The notes: generated by a model not told the origin, from the letters alone. A stretch of 64,000 nt of DNA from Azorinus chamasolen (GCA_963576725.1 OY755243.1:36183846-36247845), one strand, 5' to 3'. Counted from the first letter of the stretch, positions 31,165 to 42,272 are shown. Made by a program: numbers and translations.

Positions 31165-31207
31165 GGTCGGTAAAGAGCAAACAAACATTTTTTTAATTGA
31201 GGCCTTA
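31165..31207. repeat. Outer right inverted end of the 5.4-kb element
   Basis: ggtcggtaaagagcaaacaa, then acatttttttaattgaggcctta; inverted match to 25806-25847. Confidence 0.65.
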
Positions 31208-31439
31208 GGGGTCACTTTTCTGTCTGTCTGTCTGTCACACTTTCTTGTTTTGGCTGTCATTTCTAAACTAATCATTATAGAGCTTTCAAATTCCACATGT
31301 GTCTTCCTCTCATTGAGGACCATTGATGTAACTAAGGTCCATCACTCTGCATGCAATACTTTTTGAGTTATTCCCCTTTGTTCTGATTTTCGCACTCCAA
31401 CATAACAGTTTTTGTGTCAGATGCGAGCAGGTGACACAT

Positions 31440-31632
31440 GTGTTCCTCCGAACACTCTTGTTTTATGTACACAGTAACGCAGGATGTTTTGGTATAAATG
31501 GAAAGTGTAGTCAGATCTATCATAACCTTGTAAGCAAACAGAGAAGATCCTGCTACAGGAGTTGTGTGATTTGGGTCTACTCTGTCTGCAAAGGAGTGAA
31601 AACGCATGTTTTTGTATTAGGGAAAGTGTTTA
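31440..31632. mobile_element. Family C MITE, right part
   Basis: tgtaagcaaacagagaagat, atttgggtctactctgtctg and attagggaaagtgtttaag. The left end is missing. Confidence 0.55.
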
Positions 31633-31687
31633 AGGTCTCACCGATAGATTTATGTTTATGAAAGTCTTTTGTGTTATTGGCCTGTAA

Positions 31688-31930
31688 CATTTCCCTATTG
31701 CATATTCATGTAAGAAATAATGACATCATGAATATTTAATACCTGAATTTTTAGAATGATGTATGATTACAGGATCTTTCGGCTTTGGCAGAAACTAGAA
31801 TCGGATCCATATAATTTCATAAACAAACAGAGCAGACCTTGATCAGATGGCTCCTGCAGGAAAATCTGATCTGAGTCTACTCTGTTTGCAAATGCATGAA
31901 AAGGCATTTATATAAGGGAAAGGTTTAACT
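31688..31930. mobile_element. Family A MITE, ends worn
   Basis: tttccctattgcatattcat, tggcagaaactagaatc, core aacagagcagaccttgatca / atctgagtctactctgtttg with gctcctgcaggaaaa, right end ataagggaaaggtttaac. Confidence 0.7.
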
Positions 31931-32165
31931 GATTACCTGACACATATTTATATAAGAAACAATAATTATGTTTTTAAAAGCTTTTTTTTTTTAATGACAA
32001 AATGAACACATTTGTTTGGCTCTATGGCAGAAACATATAATTCCATAAATAAACAGCAGACCCTGGTCAGATAGCTCTAACATGGGAAACATTATATATA
32101 GCTCGTATACAAGCTGTCTCGTCTGATCTACTCTGTTTGCAAAGGCTTGAAAAGAAAAATTAGAC
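31928..32165. mobile_element. Degenerate family A MITE
   Basis: ttatataagaaacaataatt, ggcagaaacatataattcca, aaacagcagaccctggtcag and tctgatctactctgtttgc. A 40-base extra segment lies between the core arms. Confidence 0.55.
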
Positions 32166-32654
32166 ATCTCTACTGGTAAATAAACGGGTATCAAGCCTAG
32201 ACACAGTTATCTCCCTTTGTCCACTGAGAACTTAGTGTGACTTGATTTACCAGCAGGTCAGCATGACCATCACACTATTAATTTTATATTGGAGCATAGT
32301 ATCTTGTTAGATAGTTGCCTATTTCTAGGACACTGTGTTGCACAAGCCACATGTAAGCCCAATATTTTGGCCAAGTTGTGTAATACTGGCTATAAATGGC
32401 CATATCCTATCATCACTTGTAACATCTAAGACAGATTCTGTCAAACTGCCAGTTTCTATAGAAAGTGGGTCAGTACAGTGGTAGTTTAGGCCACATAGTG
32501 AACAAGGTAACCAGTTTGAATCCTAACCATGTAAACCAAGTTATCAATTGTGTATTCCCTAATTACCCTAAGTAACATGCACAACTAGAGCAGACCCAGA
32601 TCAAACAGCTCTTAAAGGAGCCGTTTGATCAGAGACCACATTATTTGCTACTAT
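32166..32654. other. Unannotated; one isolated core at 32583-32650
   Basis: actagagcagacccagatca and gccgtttgatcagagaccac are an A-type core without ends. Nothing else. Confidence 0.45.
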
Positions 32655-32877
32655 GTCGTTTTACTCCATAAATATGCCTTTCTATGCCTTTGCAAACAGT
32701 GTAGACCCAGATGAGATGGCTCTAGTCTGCTCTGTTTGCTTATGAAATGATATCATATACATCCGATTTTACAGTTTCTGTCTTGGCCAAAACATCCTGA
32801 TTTCATATGTCAGTATAAAGCTTATTGATATTCATTATATCATTTCTTTCATGAATATTCAAGGGGTCAAAGTTATA
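32655..32877. mobile_element. Family A MITE
   Basis: ttttactccataaatatgcc, gcaaacagtgtagacccaga, tctgctctgtttgcttatga, ttctgtcttggccaaaac and ttcaaggggtcaaag. The second core arm is partly deleted. Confidence 0.7.
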
Positions 32878-33132
32878 AAAAATGGTGCAACTGAATTTAA
32901 TTATTTAGCTTCAGTAATTGATTGGGAGACTCAGAGACTGGATATCTGAATACTTGGGGGTAGTTAGGCTTATTACCGTTTATAGAAGACTGACCAGTTC
33001 TAGTTTGTGTCTACTTCAGCATATGTTGACAGTGGACCTAGAATAGAGAGCTCCGGGACCTCCTCTGATTAGGTCAGTAGGATTTGTCAATCAGAATCCT
33101 GTGGTAAATAATTTCTAAAGAGTTAATGTTGT
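32878..33132. other. Unannotated
   Basis: Nothing recognised. Confidence 0.4.
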
Positions 33133-33330
33133 TTTAACCCTTTACCTGATAAATACCTTTTTACACCTTTGCAAATTTATGCAGTCACTGATCTGATAGC
33201 TCCTACAGCACCTGGCTGAACAGTAATCACAGACTGCTCTTTTTTCTTAAATAATAGGTTAGATCTGATTATTACAAAATTTTCACTTAATGTTTATGAA
33301 GTCATAAATTCTTACTTAAATGCTACCTAA
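33133..33330. mobile_element. Degenerate family A MITE
   Basis: ttttaaccctttacctgata, then ctgatctgatagctcctaca and cagactgctc; the right end is lost near tcttacttaaatgctacc. Confidence 0.5.
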
Positions 33331-33634
33331 AACAGCATTTATGCTAAGGATAGCACCTTGGTCGAGCTTGATTTGATGACCTTGACCTCCTCACCTCTGA
33401 GCGCAGACTTGGGGTGGCAAATGCATCGGTGCAGTAAATGTCTGGTGTTCTGCACGACTTGTTGCATGCACATTGCTCATCCTCCTGCAACTCACCCATT
33501 ACAGCACAGAATTTATTGTGGCTGATTCCAAGATACTACTGTTTATGGGAGAAATAAAACCAGGAGAATTGTCCAATTAATTTGCTGCAGATGCATCAGT
33601 ACTGTAGAATCATGGATTTTGATTTGATTAGCCC
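33331..33634. other. Unannotated
   Basis: No element or gene recognised. Confidence 0.4.
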
Positions 33635-33866
33635 TTAACCCTTTCCCTCATAGGCTATTTTTAGATCCAACTTCTTTGAATAGATGTACCAAAAAGGAGC
33701 ATTAACTAGAGAAAAGGAAATTTTGAAATTATGTAATTTGAAACCATTGTGATAAATAGAGCAATAAAATGCTCCTATAGGAGCAAATGCTACATATTTA
33801 TCACAATGGTTTTAACAGGTGACTTTTATTAATAGACATATCTAGTACTATGGAGTAAAGGGTGAA
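33635..33866. mobile_element. Family B TTAA MITE
   Basis: TTAACCCTTTCCCTCATAGG, gagcattaactagagaaaag, central atgctcctataggagcaaat and tatggagtaaagggtgaa (right TTAA mutated). Confidence 0.8.
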
Positions 33867-33879
33867 TACCTGGCCTTTT

Positions 33880-34470
33880 TAGCTTTTGTGATCGCCAGAT
33901 GTCCGTCGTCCGTCGGCGTGCGTCGTCCGTCGTCGGGCGTCAACAATTTGAACCTTTAAAAATCTCCTCCTCTGAATCTACAGGGTTCTCAGCTTTCATC
34001 TTTGGTACATAGCATCACCTATAGGTCCTCTACAAAAGTTATATAAATTATACCCCTGGGGTCAAAATTGGCCCTGCCCCAGGGGGTTTCAGTTTTCAAT
34101 AGAAACATATAGTGAAAACTTTGAACATCATCTCCTCTAAAACTAGAAGGTCCTCAGCTTTCATATTTGGCACATAGCTTCAACTTCAGGGCTTCTACAA
34201 AAGTTATATAAATTATGCCCCTAGGATAAAAATTGATCCCACCCCAGGGATTAACAGTTTTTTGTAGCTGACTACATAAACAGCCCATGGCATCACTAGT
34301 TATGCATAGGAAAAACTTTAAAAATATTCTTGTCAGAAACTACATGTCCCAGAGCTTAGATATTTGGTGTATAGATTTACTTAGCATAACTTTATGGGTT
34401 TTATAAGTATCATAGTTCTTGGGTTAAAATTGGCCCTACCCTGTGTGTACAGACTTCTTCACATCATAAA
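33880..34470. repeat. Molluscan-type tandem repeat, family F
   Basis: Starts with a cgtccgtcgtccgtcggcg block, then about 165-190-bp units containing atcttctcctctgaaac-, ctcagctttcatatttggca, ctacaaaagttatataaatt and ggggtcaaaattggccct. Related copies lie at 35165-35325 and 59565-60053. It is non-coding. Confidence 0.75.
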
Positions 34471-34800
34471 CGACAGCCTAAAGGTTTCTCCTTAATATAT
34501 CGGCCTGCGGAGCTCAGACCAGTCAGAGTGAGTTCTTATATAATCACCCTTAGCCTGATCAGTAGAGTAGAAATTATGTTTAGACAAATAACACACACTC
34601 ATTTAAGATTGAGAAAACTGTGGATAGTTCTCAATATGCAGAACTCTCTTAAAGCTTTTTTTCATACCTATGCCCTACATTAAGCTACCAGATATCAATA
34701 TAGAGCATATCTGTTGTGAATTTCAGCTTAACTCTTTGCATGCTGCGTAATTTTGTCATCTGCTAAATAGTTGTCTGCAGCATATTCATAAGTTATCCGT
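34471..34800. other. Unannotated
   Basis: Ends in aactctttgcatgctgcgta, a possible decayed TTAA-element start. Otherwise nothing. Confidence 0.4.
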
Positions 34801-35080
34801 ACTACACAATTTCTTTCTAAGTTTTTCAGAAGTTCAGTCTCATTGACAAACAGTTTGGATAACAGATCAGGCCCCACATTATATTGGCCCTGATCTGGAT
34901 CCAAACTGTTTGCATAGGTCATTAGTGGTGGGAGAATCCCACTACACACTTTCTTTCTAAGTTTTTCAGAAGTTCAGTCTCATTTACAAACAATTTGGAT
35001 ATCAGATCAGGCCCCACATTATGTGGGCCCTGATCTGGATCCAAACTGTTTGCATAGGTCATTAGTGGTGGGAGAATCCG
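34801..35080. repeat. 140-bp tandem duplication containing family I palindromes
   Basis: actacacaatttctttctaa at 34801 recurs at 34941 (actacacactttctttctaa). Each unit has the palindrome acaaacagtttggataacag / ctgatctggatccaaactgt, with ggccccacattat in between. Confidence 0.88.
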
Positions 35081-35164
35081 CCTCTAGCATCCAAAGAATT
35101 AATACAAGTTCCAGTGGTCTATACTCTATCCATTCTTTCACTACATTCTTTCAGCATCATGTTC

Positions 35165-35325
35165 AGGTCCTCTACAAAAGTTATATAAATTGTGTCCCTG
35201 GGGTCAAAATTGGCACCGCCCCTGAAGTGTTAAGTTTTCAATAGAAACATATGTGAAAACATTGAAAATCTTCTCCTCTGATTGTCTGGTGAGCGATGTC
35301 AGGGCCATTCTGGCCCTCTTGTTTA
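35165..35325. repeat. Family F end fragment
   Basis: ggtcctctacaaaagttata to ggtgagcgatgtcagggcca, ending in the inverted gggccattctggccc followed by tcttgttt. The same terminus closes the copy at 59565-60053. Confidence 0.7.
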
Positions 35326-35612
35326 ACTTCAGGACAGCCGCATGTTCTGAGTGACATGTGACTTTCTGTACATGATATGAACTACTCCATATAGGAAAAG
35401 GTCCTATCAGTGAAGGGTGTAACATTGTGTAGATCCTGATAAGTTGCCGTACATGGGTTCTGTGTCTTGGTCTACACTGCTTTCAAATAATCAAGTATAG
35501 CTGATTCTGCTGTTTTAATCAGTCTGTTTGCCATTCAACATGTAGCAAATTATAAACATTCATATGATACCTAAAGAACTCCACTGTTATTGAAAGATGA
35601 ACCATTGCACAT
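35326..35612. other. Unannotated
   Basis: Nothing recognised beyond scattered core-like words. Confidence 0.4.
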
Positions 35613-35912
35613 TTAACCCTTCGTTTGCTATTCACGTCAATATACGTACCTGTAAATAGTGAAGACCCAGATGAGACAGCTCCTGCAGGAGCTTTTTATC
35701 ATCAGTGACCCAGATGAGACAGCTCCTGCAGGAGCTTTCTCATCAGGGTCTGCACTATTACAAGTTGATTGTGCAACCAGTGCACTCCACAGCAGTGATT
35801 GCACAGCAAAATACCTGTATACAGTGACGATATATGTAATTATACAACAGGGCAACCCGGCATGGGTAAAGAAGGAGAAATGTATTTTAAAATTCAGCAA
35901 GCGAAGGGTTAA
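35613..35912. mobile_element. Family G TTAA MITE with duplicated core
   Basis: TTAA at both edges; ends cccttcgtttgctattcacg and attcagcaagcgaaggg are inverted. The core gacccagatgagacagctcc-tgcaggagctttt occurs twice (from about 35665 and 35709). A second G copy at 41294-41535 is in the opposite orientation with a single core. Confidence 0.82.
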
Positions 35913-36153
35913 ATTACAACGTTCAGAGTTGAAACACCTTGGAACTTGGCATTAGGACTAGTGTGGCTCAATGACACAGGTTACTGCTAGTAGGTAATCC
36001 TGTATATGAAGCATATCCTATTTTTAAAAATATGATGAAGAAATTTATTGCCATGGGAAATGGTATATTGCTACTACAGGAGCTGTCTGATTTGGGTCTA
36101 TTGTTTTGTTTGCAAATGTGTAAAGATGTGTCTGTTAAGTTATCGTTTAAATA
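35913..36153. other. Unannotated; half core at 36075-36120
   Basis: acaggagctgtctgatttgg and gtctattgttttgtttgcaa are one arm of an A-type core. Confidence 0.45.
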
Positions 36154-36276
36154 GTTACAGCTATCAAAAAAGAATTCATTATCTGCCAAAGTGTTACAGC
36201 TATCAAAAAAGAATTCATTATCTGCCAATGTGTTACAGCTATCAAAAAAGAATTCATTATCTGCCAAAGTGTTACA
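36154..36276. repeat. 39-bp minisatellite, three copies
   Basis: Unit gttacagctatcaaaaaaga plus attcattatctgccaaagt. Two further diverged units lie beyond the insertion at 36277-37519. Confidence 0.9.
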
Positions 36277-37519
36277 TAGGGATGGGTATTGCCAAAGAAA
36301 GCGTATCGCGATATATCATGATACAGGTATGGCGTATCGCGATACGTATCACGATATACCTTTTCCCTTATTCATCATTGAAGAAGCCACTGTCTACATT
36401 ATAAAAAAAATATTAGCCATAGTATTAGCACACTGGAATGAAATATCACCAATGAAACTAGATATCATGTTGACTAGTTATTATGCTGACTTGAATATTG
36501 TAATAAGTCTCATAAACTGATAATATTTCCCCAAAACGTTGTAAGATAAAAAAGTTTTGTAACTTCCACCAACTGTCATAAGAATAAGATTATCAAAATG
36601 TGTTTAGCAAATGGACAGTCACAAAAATATTTTATATTGCGAAGTTGTAAACACCTCCTTGTAGACCTTATGCACTACAGCAAGTACATTCTCAATGTCT
36701 CTAAATTCCTTCGACTCAACTAAAGAATATTGCCTCATATCTTTCACAATAAATTTGGCAATTTTTTAATTTTCAAAGCTTTATCAGAGTTCGGCATATA
36801 TTTATTTATAACCGTTATACGCCGAGGTCAAGTTACTAAAGTGGATTGCTGATCAAATGATTTTCGCTCAATGTCGTTGACCACATCGACAGTGGAAGTT
36901 CGTACGTCGATTGATTTCTTTTGAAAACGGTGTGTTGTCTTCTACATCTACATCTACATCTTTACGTTGATACAGTCACTCATGACTATTACTCAACAGG
37001 TGGTGCTGGTCAAGAAAAGTAATGAAAAGAGTGTAGTATAGTTAGAATGCGTCGTTAAAAGAGTTGAAATACCTGAATATTTGACTTTGGTATTGCACTC
37101 GGAACAACCATCAATATCTTCCACAATTTTGTTTGTTACTTTGATTTTAATAACCTGAAACACCACCGCATTTCCTTTCGGATTTCTAACGATTTCGAAT
37201 TGTCCGCCATTTTATATGTTATGGGAAAGCGTGGTACCTGGTTCGATCGATATCGGAAAGCATCTGCGTTTACATACACCGGGGACCAGTCAGGGGAAGT
37301 AATTAAACGCTGTACTGTACAGACTACTACAGAGGCTGCAACAAAGTTCTAGAAAGAGCTAAAATGATCGTTTAAATGAGAGAAACGGTAAAAAGTTTAA
37401 GTTACCGGAATTAACGGAAATTCTCGAGCGTACCGGTATTCTCTGGCCGTACCGATACGGCGTCTTGTTTTCAAGCATATCACAATATATTGGTATACCG
37501 ATAATACCTCCCACTCCTA
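36277..37519. mobile_element. hAT-like element with 8-bp target duplication
   Basis: It splits the 39-bp minisatellite. GTGTTACA lies on both sides (36269-36276 and 37520-37527). Ends TAGGGATGGG and, reverse-complemented, TAGGAGTGGG are inverted with two mismatches. Subterminal gcgtatcgcgata / ggtataccgataatacc motifs occur. An 8-bp duplication and short imperfect ends are typical of hAT. No transposase is seen, so non-autonomous. Confidence 0.75.
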
Positions 37520-37597
37520 GTGTTACAACTATCAAAAATAATTCATTATCTGCCAAAGTGTTACAGCTAGCAAAAAAGAATTCATTATCTGCCAAAG
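37520..37597. repeat. 39-bp minisatellite, two diverged copies
   Basis: gtgttacaactatcaaaaat and gtgttacagctagcaaaaaa, each followed by attcattatctgccaaag. Continuation of the array at 36154. Confidence 0.85.
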
Positions 37598-37794
37598 TAA
37601 ATGATCATGGTTGAATACATGGGCGGATCCAGGAATTGTTGTTAGAGGGGGCGTAAACTGAAATATATGATGGGGGTCCAGGGGGCCACAAGGGCCCCTG
37701 TTGGGTCCAGGGCAAAGCCTTGGTAGGGGGTTAAGGGGGGCTGAAGCACCTGGATTTTAGTGATTTTGAATACTTAGACAAGCACTCCTCGAGC

Positions 37795-38136
37795 ATGTTG
37801 AGTATTATTATGTGCTTGCATCAGAGTAACGTGCTAAAATGCATGGCATTTTATAAACAGTATAGGTCTATGGATTTAGCCAGAAGATATGCTATAATGA
37901 AGCCCGCGCCGAAGGTATGGGCCGCTGCAGGAGGGAGGTGGAGAGCACGAGAGGGACACATCCCCTGCAACTCTGGACTTGTCGGCTCAGAACAACATTA
38001 TCTTTTAAAATGTAGTTTCTTCGATTATGAGAATCAAAAGTTAACACGACTATGTAATATGTCAATGTATATTGTTTCGAGAGACTCTTGTCAAATCGAA
38101 ATATGCAAGTGCTCAAACCTCTTAGTATTTTCATAA
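37795..38136 (+). pseudogene. C-terminal relic of a LINE reverse transcriptase
   Basis: The 113-codon frame contains GGRWRAREGHIPCNSG and SEQHYLLKCSFFDYENQKL. The pattern GRW-R-C-n-(E)xHxLxxCxxY is the cysteine/histidine tail that follows the RT domain of several non-LTR retrotransposons. The upstream RT domain (FADD box) is absent here, so this is only a 5'-truncated piece. No start is meaningful. Confidence 0.45.
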
Positions 38137-39485
38137 GATGTATTCTAATGAATTTTTAGAAAGGTCTTGATGCTATTAAAACTGTACATCAGGCATTGAT
38201 TAAATGTTATATTCACCTCTTGTTTAGTAATTCAAGAGCATTAGTCGAATGGTTAATTACACCTTACTTAGTACAAATTGCGAAGTGTACAGATCTTTGA
38301 CACATGCGGCAAATTAAAAATGAGCATAGGAGAATTATAAAGCATAAATGCCCCTTTTTACACCTTTCGAATATTGAACTTTCTTAGGAAAGCTATATTT
38401 ATGTACTCTGTAAGTAACTAACCTGGCCGTTAAGTACAATTCGTTATATAGATATATATATCCGGCAAAACGAATAACGAATCGCAGGCTTATAGTGTTA
38501 TCACACTTTTTGGAATAGAAAGGCCCGTATCGTACCGAGTTTGTAATTTCACTTGTTCACGCAGTCATACTCGGTTTTTTTACGGCTACCAATTAAGGAC
38601 TCAATAGCATTCTTTTCAATTCCACTCGTAAAGATCGTGCACGTATCTTACGGTACTACGTTTACTAAATGTTAACTGTACTTACAGTGGAACCTGTCTT
38701 AAACGACTTGAGCTCAGAAGTCACGGAAAGCAGGCGATTGTTTGGTGCGGGGCGGAAGTAATGCGGAGGACCACTAACTGAGCTTTCTGCATTGCTTTTG
38801 ACCTGTATTAAGCTGTCGCCTGCCCTACAGACCCGTAATTAGAGGGTCGCTTAAGACAGGTTCTACTGCATATGAGAGTGCACTCACGGATTACACCATT
38901 TATGTTATATTTTAGATATATGTAACATAAATTAGGCACATTTTAGTCTTGAGTGAAGATATGTTACAACGAAAAATATTTGGTTGAAATAAAGCCATTG
39001 CTAACAACGTACATGATACACCATCTTTGAGAAAACATGTTTTTCCAACTACAAATATTCTACTTAACCACAGTTATGTTATTGATAGTAGGAAAATTGA
39101 CAGACTATACTGTACGTATGTGTTTGCTTTTTTTCGAAGGCTTTGTCATCTTTATTTTATCAGTTAAATGATGCCTTACGCTATGATATATGTAAGATCC
39201 CCACATGCACAGAGGCACACTCTAAAGCATAGATTAAATGTGCCTAAGATTACTCTAAAGCATAGACTAAATGTGCCTAAGATTATTGAACTAAGTCAAG
39301 CTCTGTCCATGAAGTATATTACCCATCTCTTGGGTTAAAACGGGCATTGCCAAATATATTTACTACATCTACCAGATAATTGTTACTATCGGAAGCTTTG
39401 TATTTAGATAAAACTATTATTGCATATCTCATGTTTTACTTCTGTAACTGAGATGAATAAAAAGATATGTTCTGTTCTGTTCCTT
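38137..39485 (+). mobile_element. Probable LINE 3' region ending in a gttctgttctg tail
   Basis: After the RT-tail relic the sequence is non-coding. It ends in ctgagatgaataaaaagata followed by tgttctgttctgttcc, a short tandem tail of the sort seen at LINE 3' ends. A family D MITE (38685-38868) is inserted. The phrase ctctaaagcatagaytaaat is duplicated near 39221-39270. Confidence 0.35.
38685..38868. mobile_element. Family D MITE
   Basis: Ends CAGTGGAACCTGTCTTAAAC and, reverse-complemented, CAGTAGAACCTGTCTTAAGC. The arms ggaagtaatgcgga and tctgcattgctttt surround a worn centre. Confidence 0.75.
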
Positions 39486-40440
39486 CTCGTCCGGCGGTGT
39501 CATGTTTGTATTGGTTTCTGGTGATGTTTTGATGGACTTTCACTCATCAAATTTTGACCATTTTAAGACATTTGTTGAGTAATTTGAGTAAGATATTGAC
39601 CAAGCTGAAGTAGTTTTCATTGAATTTAAGTGCGTGTGTGGCGGCCGTAAAAAGTACTTCATTCTCAGTGTTGTTATATGTTCTGGTGCTTCGGGATTGT
39701 AAGTTTTTAAGTTATTAGTTTTGGAAAAGTGAATACTGCTTAAGCCGATGCTATGGGGCGTGAGTAGTGTTGCACTTCTAATTATTACTCATGAAAATGC
39801 TCACTCAAACCGAGTCTGCAATTTTCTCTTTTCACATTGCTACTTTTGCTTTCGAATGATCTCCCACTTTCAGAATGTATTCATTATAACAACAACACTG
39901 AGAAACAGAATATGACACCCACTATCAGTCTTACGGTCACCTAAAAACCTGCATTTATTAAATTTGATTTTCAATTACACTTAACAGTCAGACAGAGTGT
40001 TAAGTACAGCATCCTACGAGGATGTCTTGTCACATAGAGGTTTATAACCTCATTGATATCTATGCCAATATCCTTATGTACGCATGAGCATTAATGCACG
40101 TGCATTAAATCTATCTTCATTCATTGCCGACCTGGATTGGGAAAGCAAATTGTTAATATGCTTTAATGCGGAGTTGGCTGCATCCATCTTCAAATTGCTG
40201 GCACAAAAATCAGCGAAAACACAATCAATGTGCAAAAAGAGGGATAGGCTACGTTTGAATTGCGAAATTCGACTTGAGTAGCGGGATAAGAGTTTAAACC
40301 GACTGTGCATATTAGCGCAAATACCATCAGTGAATAATGATTGATATATTTATATGTGAACTGCGCGCTTGGCGCGCAGAAAAAAAAACTTTTGCATTTT
40401 TCTATGCTACAAAAATGGATTTCAAGGCACAAACATAATT
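39486..40440. other. Unannotated interior of the 2.9-kb element
   Basis: A small palindrome attaatgcacgtgcattaaa lies near 40090. Overlapping frames at 40074-40310 and 40084-40281 are opposite-strand and unrecognised. Confidence 0.4.
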
Positions 40441-40506
40441 TTACTTCGGCGATTTTAGGGGGGGCGTACGCCGGGTCCGCCCCCGCCTGGATCCGCCTAT
40501 GGAATA

Positions 40507-41053
40507 AGTTTTCCTTCATTTTAAAAAATTCAATCAGAGTGACAGAACAGATTGATCCTAATGAGAAACTGAGTGTCTGAGACAACCACACTGTATGTAA
40601 CAAGTGGGTTATTAACGTCAACCATGAAAATAAGGTTAGATTTGATGTTCTGTTAGCCCTCAGTTAGATTATGATGTTATCATATGTACAGAAATGTACA
40701 ATATTGATATGAAACAAGTTAGCTGCATGCATATTTTTGTCAGTGCATTACCAGGAATAGCATTGCTGCATAGTGAGACAAAAACGTTTTTTCTGATGTA
40801 ACTTTACATCAAGTACACTTTGACCCTATTGCAAAATACATGGTAGACAACACAACTAGGTTAAAAACCTGCAGTCAAAAAAATAATTTATCTGCTCAAA
40901 CTGTGATCTGTTGGAATTTTACCTTAAACTTTTGATTTGTTGAAACTTTGGGGAAAAAACTATTGACAAATTGTCACGCAAAACAGTTTCAATCCAAATT
41001 TGGCCTCTCATCAAGATGTTATTTATATCAGTTTTGTTTTGCATTAAATTGGA
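40507..41053. other. Unannotated
   Basis: No gene or element recognised. Confidence 0.4.
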
Positions 41054-41297
41054 TTAACCCTACATGTACGCCTTTGTATGCCTTTGCAAACTGAACAGAC
41101 CCAGATTAGATGGCTTCTATAGGAACCATCTATTCAGGGTATGCTCTGTTTGCGCTATGATAATGATACAGATATGATTCTAGTTTCTGCATTGAGTGGC
41201 GGAAAATTCCTGTGTCCATGTGCTATTGTAACAATCTAATTAATAATCATAATGTCATTATTTCTTACATGAATATAAATGGAGTAAAAGGTTTTAA
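41054..41297. mobile_element. Family A TTAA MITE
   Basis: TTAACCCTACATGTACGCC, core gcaaactgaacagacccaga / tattcagggtatgctctgtt, right end aaatggagtaaaaggttttaa. It shares its right TTAA with the following G element. Confidence 0.8.
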
Positions 41298-41535
41298 CCC
41301 TTCGCTTGCTGAATTTTAAAATACACGTCTCCTTCTTTACCCATGCCCTCGTGTATAATTACATAATTATATCTTCACTGTGTACAAGTATTTCACTGCA
41401 ATCACTGCTGTGGAGTGCACTGGTTGCACAATCAACTTGTAACCCTGATGAGACAGCTCCTGCAGGAGCTGTCTCATCTGGGTCTTCACTATTTACAGGT
41501 AGGTATATTAACGTGAATAGCAAGTGAAGGGTTAA
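41294..41535. mobile_element. Family G TTAA MITE, complete
   Basis: Ends cccttcgcttgctgaatttt and aatagcaagtgaaggg, TTAA on both sides. The core gatgagacagctcctgcagg, then agctgtctcatc, is a perfect palindrome. Confidence 0.85.
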
Positions 41536-41669
41536 GTTTTATCCTGGTTTGTGTTTACAGACCAAGTGGCAAACAATCTCTGAGTTCTCTGTACTAGCAG
41601 TTATGAGGTTAAAACTCTGATCTACCGGTACATTAACTTAATACAAGTCTTACATTGAAATTGATATGT

Positions 41670-41880
41670 AGTAAAATCCCGCTAATGCAACCACCTAAAA
41701 GAGGTATAATTCTGGGTGCTAGATGCAGGTGGTAGCTTAATGGGGGACAAAAGTAATGCAGAAAGCTCCTAGAGGAGCTTTCTGCATTACTTTTGTCCTG
41801 CTTAAAAATTTAGCAATCACCTGATTATAAAGACACCCATGTTTATTTAATAAGTGGTCGCATTAGAGGGGTTCTACTGT
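41670..41880. mobile_element. Family D MITE, complete
   Basis: Ends agtaaaatcccgctaatgc and gcattagaggggttctactg(t). The long perfect core is caaaagtaatgcagaaagct, cctagagg, agctttctgcattacttttg. Confidence 0.8.
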
Positions 41881-42272
41881 AATTACAATTGTTTCACTCT
41901 GCTAAGCCAACACAGGCTATAATAGGTGTAGACTTGTATGATAAGGAAAATCTAGATAACTTTTCTAACATAATGGACGATTTGTGATGACCTTTGTAAT
42001 CCATCACTGTTTGTATTAAAACAAAATGGAAGAATAAACTTAAAATTTATAGCAGAAGTCAATTCGTTTTTGCAGACAAAAGTTACCTGTGTTGAAAAGG
42101 TAAAAATTGTTTATATAAATCAAAGAACTTGAACAGTGTGGTCTGTTATGTAAATGTAATAACTTGAACAGCCTGACCTGTCATGATGACACTAAATGAA
42201 AGTTTAAGATAACTTGTTGAACTTACACATGTATATATATATATGTTCTCTATAAAGGCCAGGTAGTAGGAT
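41881..42272. other. Unannotated
   Basis: gaacttgaacagtgtggtct and aacttgaacagcctgacctg form a short imperfect direct repeat near 42126-42181. A (TA)n run lies near 42231. Confidence 0.4.

Larger units (their letters stand above)
25806..31207. mobile_element. Candidate 5.4-kb element with long ends and subterminal palindromes
   Basis: The left end taggcttaaatt...gtttgtttgccctttaccgacc is inverted at the right (ggtcggtaaagagcaaacaaac...aattgaggcctta) over about 42 bases with some mismatches. A second inverted pair lies inside: 25944-25981 and 30914-30952 (cgatcgcttaacggaa...). Between them are many copies of gatacaatagttttcc in both orientations near both ends, a trinucleotide block, later MITEs and a reverse-strand coding relic. 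No known superfamily is assigned. No clear target duplication is seen. Confidence 0.6.
37618..40501. mobile_element. 2.9-kb element with cggatccagg ends and 5-bp duplication
   Basis: Ends CATGGGCGGATCCAGG and, reverse-complemented, CATAGGCGGATCCAGG, are flanked by GAATA on both sides (37613-37617 and 40502-40506). G-rich subterminal sequence occurs at both ends. It contains a LINE relic and a family D MITE. No transposase is recognised. The pairing of the two ends across 2.9 kb is inference; they could belong to two copies. Confidence 0.55.

Noticed and set aside
32385..33060. Host exons between MITEs
   Set aside because: No frame with conserved-looking protein sequence and consistent splice sites was found.
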